A stretch of 17,260 nt of DNA from a bacterium (lineage in GTDB: Bacteria > Sumerlaeota > Sumerlaeia > MVZB01): the NCBI GenBank assembly GCA_023480605.1, contig JAMCWS010000339.1, forward strand, positions 1 through 17,260. The letters run 5' to 3'. Under the pieces are notes generated by a model, which saw only the letters and a list, made by a program, of their open reading frames with translations, ran no database searches and was not told the origin of the DNA. The translations under genes and the position numbers were made by a program. Position 1 is the first letter of the stretch. Each line of letters opens with the position of its first letter. Below are positions 1-6,184 of the stretch, piece by piece.

Positions 1-65
1 GGCGATTCGAACGCCGGACCTCATGCTCCGGAGGCATGCGCTCTATCCAGCTGAGCTACAGGCGC
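1..65 (-). tRNA. tRNA-Arg (CCG), partial, 3' end outside window
   Basis: Read on the minus strand, this is identical to nucleotides 1-65 of the intact tRNA-Arg at 1385-1461. It includes the acceptor 5' strand, D arm, anticodon arm with CCG, variable region and most of the T arm. The last 12 nt, including the acceptor 3' strand and CCA, lie beyond the window. Because the -35 box is not duplicated, it may not be expressed. It could also be an assembly or amplification artefact rather than a second gene. Confidence 0.75.
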
Positions 66-89
66 GCGCCAGAGTCATCATCATATCAG
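1..89. repeat. Left arm of 89-bp perfect inverted repeat
   Basis: Every base of 1-89 is the reverse complement of 1361-1449 (position p pairs with 1450-p). The copy contains most of a tRNA-Arg gene plus about 24 bp of its upstream DNA. Similarity ends abruptly after 89. The left limit is the window edge, so the repeat may be longer. The break on the tRNA upstream side falls between the -35 and -10 boxes of the intact copy, so this copy keeps the -10 box but not the -35 box. Confidence 0.95.
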
Positions 90-1214
90 TGGGACGTGGC
101 GCCATACCCATGGATGCGTTATGGATCCATTCCGGTTTTCGGGGCGACGCTGTTCAGTTGGTCGTGGTTCGGGCGACCGGTGCAATGGAACGGCCTGCGC
201 TGGGCATGGTCGATCCTGCGCCTGGCCGAGGTGGATGACTCGTATCCATGGCGGGCGATCGCCGCCGGGGTGACGATCTCGGCGATGTATCAGCAATCGA
301 CCGACGCCAAAGACCAGTGCCTCTGGCCCGATTCGATTTACACGCTCAACGCCGAAAAATCATCGTGGCTGTTCGCGCCATACCAGATACTTAAGAATGT
401 GTATGAATTCCTGGGCTACGCGGCCGAGCCGCGGATCGAGCGAGTGAAGTTGGCCGAGGGGAGCGATGGGATGGCGTCGATCGCCGGTTGCGGACGGATC
501 GATTCGGCGCGGGCCGAGGGTGGGCGTCTGGCGTTTCGCTTCACCACGCCGCCGCCGCTCGCTTCGCGGGTGCTGGTGATCGGCGTCGATCGCCCCGTAA
601 ACGTCAGTCTTGATGGCGGACCCTTGCCCGCCCGCGAGTCGCCCCCGGATGAAAAGACGGCCGGCTGGAATTACGATGCGAATTCCGCAACGCTGGTGAT
701 CGCGCCCGGCCGCCCCGGCCCCGCCGAGATCGCGCTTGCGCCGGCACGCCCTCACCCCTGCCGCCTGCTGGTGGAGCGGGCCGAACGAATCGATTTCCAG
801 TTCGGCGAAAGCATGAAGGGCTGGCGGCTGGAGCATGACCTGTCCGATCCGGCCGTGCGGGACGGAGTCCTGACGCTGAAGGTCACGGGCGGCGATCCCT
901 ATATGACGCGGGGCAACTGCGTGATCGCGGCCGGCCCGCTCGGGCGCGTCCGGGTGCGGATGGCGGTCGAGAGGGCCGACGGCACGGGGAACGACATGGC
1001 CCAGTTCTATTGGGCCACCGAACAAAAGCCGGGATTCGGCGAGAGCAGAGTGGTCGTCATGCCGATCCAGGCCGACGGCCGGATGCACGACGTCGACTTC
1101 GCCGTGGGCGCCCATCCGCTCTGGCGCGACGCGCGGGTGACGGCCATCCGGCTCGATCCGGTCAACGCCTCCGGCGCCGTGGTCCGGATCGACTCGATCC
1201 AGGGACTGCCGTGA
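90..1214 (+). CDS. C-terminal part of a large uncharacterised protein, 5'-truncated
   Basis: About 374 residues are visible, ending in TGA. The frame stays open leftwards into the antisense of the tRNA copy, but those codons (through 89) belong to the inverted repeat, so the true N-terminus is missing. An ATG at 36 lies inside the antisense tRNA and an ATG at 114 has no Shine-Dalgarno, so neither is a credible start. The first ~110 residues are rich in Trp and Tyr and look helical (motif LWPDSIYTLN). The rest is rich in beta strands and Pro/Gly, ending in a sandwich-like module of the carbohydrate-binding sort (FYWATEQKPGF, then IRLDPV). I infer the end of a helical-barrel domain followed by one or two beta domains, as in large secreted proteins of planctomycete-like bacteria. 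No catalytic motif is recognisable and the family is not identified. Confidence 0.6.
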   Translation, partial: WDVAPYPWMRYGSIPVFGATLFSWSWFGRPVQWNGLRWAWSILRLAEVDDSYPWRAIAAGVTISAMYQQSTDAKDQCLWPDSIYTLNAEKSSWLFAPYQILKNVYEFLGYAAEPRIERVKLAEGSDGMASIAGCGRIDSARAEGGRLAFRFTTPPPLASRVLVIGVDRPVNVSLDGGPLPARESPPDEKTAGWNYDANSATLVIAPGRPGPAEIALAPARPHPCRLLVERAERIDFQFGESMKGWRLEHDLSDPAVRDGVLTLKVTGGDPYMTRGNCVIAAGPLGRVRVRMAVERADGTGNDMAQFYWATEQKPGFGESRVVVMPIQADGRMHDVDFAVGAHPLWRDARVTAIRLDPVNASGAVVRIDSIQGLP

Positions 1215-1342
1215 AGCGTGGACCGCCGCCGCACCCAAAACCCGGCAGGCCCGGGCCGGTGGCGAACCACGGTGCGGACTCGGGTGATGCGGCGGGGAAT
1301 TCCGGCGACGGGGCGGCGGGGCGATTGGCGGCCGTTATGAAC

Positions 1343-1370
1343 TTGACTCCGCGGCGTCTGCTGATATGAT
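1343..1370 (+). promoter_or_regulatory. Promoter of tRNA-Arg
   Basis: A -35 box TTGACT (1343-1348) and a -10 box TATGAT (1365-1370) are separated by 16 bp. Each matches the sigma70 consensus at 5 of 6 positions. The tRNA 5' end lies 15 bp past the -10 box, which fits a short-leader stable-RNA promoter. The inverted-repeat boundary at 1361 cuts through the spacer. Confidence 0.6.
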
Positions 1371-1449
1371 GATGACTCTGGCGCGCGCCTGTAGCTCAGC
1401 TGGATAGAGCGCATGCCTCCGGAGCATGAGGTCCGGCGTTCGAATCGCC
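1361..1449. repeat. Right arm of 89-bp perfect inverted repeat
   Basis: This is the exact reverse complement of 1-89. It begins in the promoter spacer of the tRNA gene and reaches to the T stem, where the partner arm runs into the window edge. The arms are separated by 1271 bp carrying the truncated coding sequence. Confidence 0.95.
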
Positions 1450-1461
1450 GCAGGCGCGCCA
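1385..1461 (+). tRNA. tRNA-Arg (anticodon CCG)
   Basis: The full cloverleaf can be read. The acceptor GCGCCTG pairs with CAGGCGC (1451-1457). T8-A9 are followed by the D stem GCTC/GAGC, with the loop AGCTGGATA. The anticodon stem is CATGC/GCATG around the loop CTCCGGA, giving anticodon CCG (decodes CGG). The variable region is AGGTC. The T stem CGGCG/CGCCG encloses TTCGAAT. The discriminator is G1458, followed by an encoded CCA (1459-1461). All stems are perfectly paired, so the gene looks functional. Confidence 0.97.
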
Positions 1462-1582
1462 CAAATCGTCAATAGAATCAGGGGTTTCCTGAGACTTACG
1501 CGATTTCATGTAATCTTTCGATCCGTCCTGATTCGGTCCGAAACCGGTCCGATTCTCGGAAACATTCCGGCATATTTATTGA

Positions 1583-1616
1583 CCCCCGACCGGGCGCAGC
1601 CTGGCCGGGGGATTTT
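1583..1616 (+). terminator. Probable rho-independent terminator after tRNA-Arg
   Basis: A 12-bp stem (1583-1594 with 1600-1611), containing one A-C mismatch and one G-T wobble, closes a 5-nt loop. It opens with five consecutive C-G pairs and is followed by GATTTT. The stem is strong and the T tract is short. It lies about 120 bp after the tRNA, with no gene in between. Confidence 0.55.
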
Positions 1617-1861
1617 CATGCCCTGGTCCGGTTCGATCCGGCCCCGACCGGCGACGCCCAGCAGGGCCGGGGATCGCTCACGCGACCGAAGCGCGCCTCG
1701 TATTGAAACATCACGCGCACCTTCAGGCGCTGCCGGTTGTCGCGCCGGACGGCAGCCTGGCGGGAACGGAAGTTTTTTTTGTAAGCCTCCTGCTTATTAC
1801 GCCGGGCATGGCGCATCTGGGTCCGGCTGATCGCCCCCGCCGGCGGGAAAAAATGAAAACC
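1617..1861. other. Non-coding stretch upstream of the sensor gene
   Basis: I see no convincing gene here. The sensor frame is open back to an ATG at 1703, but that translation is compositionally odd and is followed by an AT-rich promoter-like stretch, so I treat it as untranslated. The only structure noted is a second GC-rich hairpin at 1642-1672 resembling the terminator just upstream. Confidence 0.5.
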
Positions 1862-1890
1862 TTGATTATAGGTCATTACGCGTCGATAAT
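1862..1890 (+). promoter_or_regulatory. Promoter of the CheB-CheR sensor gene
   Basis: A -35 box TTGATT (1862-1867) and a -10 box GATAAT (1885-1890) are 17 bp apart, in the most AT-rich stretch of the neighbourhood. The -10 box ends 43 bp before the chosen ATG at 1934. This argues against translation starting at the in-frame ATGs at 1703 or 1853. Confidence 0.5.
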
Positions 1891-1933
1891 TAACAAAAAA
1901 CGGCCAACAAAACCAGGATGGAGATGCATCAAT

Positions 1934-4900
1934 ATGGCCAGGAAGAAGCATGGTGACGAGGATCGCCCGCGCCCATCGCAGCGCGCGAAAGCCAGGACCG
2001 CGGCCACGGCGCACCCCGTTGTGCCCGTGGTGGGAATCGGCGCCTCGGCGGGGGGACTCGACGCGCTCAAAACATTCTTCAAATCGATGCCCGCCGACAG
2101 CGGCATGGCTTTCGTGATCATCCAGCACCTCGAGCCGACGCACGAGAGCCGCCTCGCCGACATCCTGGGCAAGTGGGCCTCGATGAATGTGATGCAGGCC
2201 AATGACGGCATACTGGTCCAGCCCAACCGCGTATACGCCAACATCGCCGGTAAATCGCTGGGGATCGAAAAGGGGCGGCTGCGTCTCTCCGAATCGGTCA
2301 AGAGCGAGGGGATCCGCAAGCCGATCGACTTTTTCTTCGAATCCCTGGCCGAGGATCAGCAGGAAAAAGCCATCGGCATCATTCTTTCGGGCAGCAGCGG
2401 TTCCGACGGTCCGCGTGGCTGCCGCGCGGTGCGCGCCGCTGGTGGCATGTGCATGGCCCAGGATCCGAAAACCGCGCAATACCCGGCGATGCCCCAAAGC
2501 GCCATCGACACCGGCCTGATGGACTTCGTTTTACCGGTGAACCAGATGCCGCAGGCTCTGATCGAATACGTGCGTCACGCCCAGGTGCAGGCAGCGGACC
2601 GTGGCAACCTGCCGCCGACGGTGGCCTCGGAAGACCTGGAGGCGATCCTCAAGCTGCTTCGACTAGTCACCGACAGTGATTATCATCATTACAAAAAAAC
2701 AACCATCATCCGTCGCATCCAGCGCCGTATGGGGTTGCGGCAGATCGCCGAATTCGCCGATTATCTCAAATATCTGCGCGTCAATCCCGAGGAGTTGAAG
2801 CAACTTTCCAAAGATATGCTCATCGGCGTGAGTTCATTCTTTCGCGATCCCGAAGCATTCGAGGAATTGCGCCGCCGGGCCATCATCCCGCTGGTTGCCG
2901 GCAAGGAACCCGATGATTCGGTGCGGTGCTGGGTGCCCGGCTGCGCCACGGGCGAGGAAGCCTATACCATCGCCATCCTGCTACTCGAAACCATGGCCGC
3001 CGCGGGCAAGAACTGCCCAGTCCAGATTTTCGCCTCGGACGTCGATGAACACGCGCTGGAAGTGGCGCGGACGGGCGTCTACCCCGAAAGCATTACCGAG
3101 GATGTGCCGGCCAAATACCTGACCTCCTACTTCACGCACGAAAACCGGACCTACCAGGTCGGCCGGCGGTTGCGCGAGGCGGTGATCTTTTCGCGCCAGA
3201 ATCTGCTGGTCGATCCCCCGTTTTCGAAACTCGATCTGATCAGTTGCCGCAACGTCCTGATCTACCTGGAATCCGAAGCTCAGAAGCGTGTTCTGACCCT
3301 GTTCAGCTTCGCCCTCAAGGTGGGCGGATATCTCTTCATGGGCAAATCCGAGGGAGTCAGCGGCAAGGATGATCTATATGAGGCGATCTCCCGGCCCCGG
3401 CGCATCTATCGCCTCATCCAGACCGACCGCCGAGCGGTGGTCGAATTGCCCCTTTACGCCGGGGCGCGCGGAGGCGGCCTCGCCTCTCGTGAACGAACCC
3501 AATCCTACGCCGTGGCCTTGGCGCAGGCCAACCAGGAGGTGCTGCTGCGGCATTACGGCGCCAGCGTCGTGCTGATAGATCCCCGGGGTCAGATTCTTTA
3601 CTTCTACGGCCAGACGGAAAAATACCTGGGCCACCCCAAGGGCCTGGCCACGCTCAACCTGCTGGAAATGACGGCCGGCGTGCTGTCGGCCAAGCTGCGC
3701 CGCGCCATCGAGGAGGCCATGCGCCAGGATGAACCGGTCACATTGAAGCGAGTGCCCCCGTCGCACGAGGGGGCGCCGCCGGCCAACCTGACGGTGATGC
3801 GCGTGCAGATCCCCTCCAATGGCGACCGGTGCTTGGCCGTCATCTTCGAGGATGCGACCGAGAAACGCCCACCGGCGCCGGTCGCGGCGGAGGCGGATCA
3901 TAACGAGTCGCTGGTCAGCCATCTCGAAGACGAAGTCAATGCCTTGCGCAGCGAATTGCAGGCCAACGCCGAGGAATACGATTCGGCCAGTGAGGAACTC
4001 AAGACCGCCAACGAAGAAGTGATGTCGATGAACGAGGAGCTCCAGTCAGCCAACGAGGAGCTGGAGGCCTCGAAGGAGGAGTTGCAATCGCTCAACGAGG
4101 AGCTGACCACGGTCAACAGCCAGCTCAACGAAAAGGTCAGCGAACTGACCACCGCCAACAACGACCTGGCCAACCTTTTCAATGCCTCCGAAATCGCCAC
4201 CATTTTTCTCGACGGCCAGTTGCAGATCAAGCGCTTCACCCCCCAGGCCACCGAACTGCTCAACCTGATCCCGAGTGACCTGGGTCGCCCTGTGACGCAC
4301 ATCACCCAGAAATACGCCGGTAAGGACCTGGCCACCAGCGCCGCCAAGGCGCTCCACAACCTGACGGCCACCGAGGAAGAGGTGCAGGCGGTCGACGGGC
4401 GGTGGTATATCGTCCGCATCCTGCCCTACCGCACCCTTGATAATCGTATCGACGGGGTGGTCATCACGTTTACCGACGTCACGCGCCTCAAGATAGCCGA
4501 ACGGCAGCTGCAGGACGAAAAAGCCTATGCCGAAAACATCGTTCAGATGGTGCCCGTGCCGTTGCTCGTGCTCGACAAAAATCTACGGATCCTGTCGGCC
4601 AATTCGGCGTATTATCAACTCTTCCAGAGCAGCTCTACTGAGACCGTGGGCCGTCGCATGTATGAGTTGGAAGGGCTGTGGGACAACACGACCTTACGGC
4701 GCCTGTTTGAGGAGACCATCTCCAGGAACGGCTCTTTCCAGGAGATCGAAGTCGAACACAACCACCCTCGCATCGGCCGGCGGACGCTGGTGCTGAGCGG
4801 CAGCCGCATCCAGCCGGCCGGCAGCCCCTTCGAGTGCATCCTGCTGATCATCGTCGACATCACCGAGCGCAAGCGCGACCGCGAGGCGCTGAGTCAGCGG

Positions 4901-6055
4901 GCCGGCCAACTGCGGCAACTGACGGCCCGGTTGGCCGCGCAACTGACCCGCAGTGAGCAGCGCGAGCGCGAGCGGGTGGCCCGCGTGCTGCATGACAACC
5001 TGCAGCAATTGCTCGTCGGCGCGAAGTTCCATCTGGGAGCGATGCGCAACCATTGCACCGCCCCGGCGCTCATCGAGAGCATGGACACCATCGAAGGCCT
5101 GCTCGACCAGGCGCTGGGGGTTTCCAAGTCACTCACCACCGAACTCAGTCCGACGATCCTGTATGAATCGGGTCTGGAGGGCGCGCTTCCCTGGCTGGCG
5201 CATCAATTCCAGGAGAAATTCGGCCTGGAGATCGAGGTCGACGTCCAAGCCGCCGTGCCGCGTGACGACGAGGGGATCGTCGTCATGCTATTCAACGCCA
5301 CGCGCGAACTGCTTTTTAATGTGGTCAAGCACGCCGGCGTCAAAAAGGCCCGCGTTCAGTCCGGCCGCCTCGATAATAACCAGATCCAGGTGGTCGTCAG
5401 CGACGACGGAATCGGCTTCGACCCGACAGCGGTCCGAAAAGCCGAAACAGACAGAACGCGCCTGGGTTTGATCGGCATCTGCGAACGCATCGATTCGTTG
5501 GGAGGATTATGCACCATCGACAGCGCGCCGGGGCGCGGCACGCGCGTCACGTTGGTCGCCCCCGTGCTTCCGTCGCGAATCGCGGCCGAGGGCGAGGAAG
5601 CCCCGCCGTCAGCGGGGGCCGCCCCGGTTGACGCGACGGCCGGTTCGACCCGGCGCATCATCCGCGTCCTGCTGGCCGACGATCACGTCATCGTCCGCCA
5701 GGGCGTGGCCGGCATCCTCCGCCAAGAAAGCGATATCGATATTGTCGCCGAGGCCGGTGACGGGGCTGAAGCGCTGGCGATGACGCTTCTCCATCGCCCC
5801 GACGTGGTGGTCATGGATGTCGGCATGCCGGGAATGAACGGCGTCGAAGCGACGCAGAAAATCGTCGCCGAGTTGCCCGGAACGCGGGTCATTGGCCTTT
5901 CGATGCATACCCGGGACGAACGCGCCGAGGCGATGATCGCCGCCGGAGCGATCGCTTACCTGAGCAAGGACGGTCCGCCTGAAGACCTTGTCGAGGCCAT
6001 CCGCCGCTGCGTCACACCGTCGCCAGGCAAGCCGACCGACCGCGCGGAGCCGTGA
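1934..6055 (+). CDS. CheB-CheR-PAS-PAS-NarL-type histidine kinase-receiver fusion protein
   Basis: This is a 1373-residue cytoplasmic multidomain sensor; no membrane segment is seen. CheB methylesterase (about 31-215) has the triad Ser38 (GASAGG), His65 (IIQHL) and Asp158 (SGSDG), without the usual N-terminal receiver. CheR methyltransferase (about 235-500) has the SAM-binding GCATGEEAY near 337 and ISCRNVLIYL near 436. A PAS-like segment follows, then an acidic coiled coil of EEL repeats (about 658-750). Two PAS domains (about 750-855 and 866-980) lead to a HisKA_3 phosphoacceptor His1020 (RVLHDN). The HATPase has the N box (RELLFNVVKHA), DDGIGFDP and GLIGICERI. A C-terminal NarL-like receiver (about 1241-1362) has acceptor Asp1295 and no DNA-binding domain. 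The start at 1934 is chosen for GGAG 10 nt upstream and the promoter at 1862-1890. CheB/CheR/PAS fusions are known; the NarL-type kinase plus receiver tail is less usual. The signal and output are unknown. Confidence 0.93.
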   Translation: MARKKHGDEDRPRPSQRAKARTAATAHPVVPVVGIGASAGGLDALKTFFKSMPADSGMAFVIIQHLEPTHESRLADILGKWASMNVMQANDGILVQPNRVYANIAGKSLGIEKGRLRLSESVKSEGIRKPIDFFFESLAEDQQEKAIGIILSGSSGSDGPRGCRAVRAAGGMCMAQDPKTAQYPAMPQSAIDTGLMDFVLPVNQMPQALIEYVRHAQVQAADRGNLPPTVASEDLEAILKLLRLVTDSDYHHYKKTTIIRRIQRRMGLRQIAEFADYLKYLRVNPEELKQLSKDMLIGVSSFFRDPEAFEELRRRAIIPLVAGKEPDDSVRCWVPGCATGEEAYTIAILLLETMAAAGKNCPVQIFASDVDEHALEVARTGVYPESITEDVPAKYLTSYFTHENRTYQVGRRLREAVIFSRQNLLVDPPFSKLDLISCRNVLIYLESEAQKRVLTLFSFALKVGGYLFMGKSEGVSGKDDLYEAISRPRRIYRLIQTDRRAVVELPLYAGARGGGLASRERTQSYAVALAQANQEVLLRHYGASVVLIDPRGQILYFYGQTEKYLGHPKGLATLNLLEMTAGVLSAKLRRAIEEAMRQDEPVTLKRVPPSHEGAPPANLTVMRVQIPSNGDRCLAVIFEDATEKRPPAPVAAEADHNESLVSHLEDEVNALRSELQANAEEYDSASEELKTANEEVMSMNEELQSANEELEASKEELQSLNEELTTVNSQLNEKVSELTTANNDLANLFNASEIATIFLDGQLQIKRFTPQATELLNLIPSDLGRPVTHITQKYAGKDLATSAAKALHNLTATEEEVQAVDGRWYIVRILPYRTLDNRIDGVVITFTDVTRLKIAERQLQDEKAYAENIVQMVPVPLLVLDKNLRILSANSAYYQLFQSSSTETVGRRMYELEGLWDNTTLRRLFEETISRNGSFQEIEVEHNHPRIGRRTLVLSGSRIQPAGSPFECILLIIVDITERKRDREALSQRAGQLRQLTARLAAQLTRSEQRERERVARVLHDNLQQLLVGAKFHLGAMRNHCTAPALIESMDTIEGLLDQALGVSKSLTTELSPTILYESGLEGALPWLAHQFQEKFGLEIEVDVQAAVPRDDEGIVVMLFNATRELLFNVVKHAGVKKARVQSGRLDNNQIQVVVSDDGIGFDPTAVRKAETDRTRLGLIGICERIDSLGGLCTIDSAPGRGTRVTLVAPVLPSRIAAEGEEAPPSAGAAPVDATAGSTRRIIRVLLADDHVIVRQGVAGILRQESDIDIVAEAGDGAEALAMTLLHRPDVVVMDVGMPGMNGVEATQKIVAELPGTRVIGLSMHTRDERAEAMIAAGAIAYLSKDGPPEDLVEAIRRCVTPSPGKPTDRAEP

Positions 6056-6184
6056 TGAGTCATCGGCCCGGGACGGTTGCCTGGTACATGAAGAAGATTA
6101 TCGGCAATTCCCGGAACCACATCCTGCAGGCCCATGGGATATGGGGAACCGCTTTGAAGTTTCCGCGACATGAGAGGGCCATCC

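Noticed and set aside
360..1238. 292-codon open frame on the minus strand opposite the truncated gene
   Set aside because: It mirrors the real gene's codon periodicity in high-GC DNA. The translation is rich in Arg, His, Gly and Asp with no domain, and there is no Shine-Dalgarno.
1534..1552. Tandem CGGTCCGA boxes 11 bp apart after the tRNA, considered as a regulator site or phage attachment site
   Set aside because: There are only two 8-bp copies, with no integrase gene and no duplicated tRNA 3' end nearby; chance is likely in GC-rich DNA.
1703..1933. Upstream extension of the sensor gene to ATG 1703 or 1853
   Set aside because: It would place the TTGATT/GATAAT promoter inside the coding sequence. 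The extra residues do not resemble CheB, and the ATG at 1934 has a Shine-Dalgarno and leads straight into the domain.
1616..2497. 293-codon minus-strand frame over the start of the sensor gene
   Set aside because: It overlaps the clearly conserved CheB domain on the other strand and has no recognisable motif.
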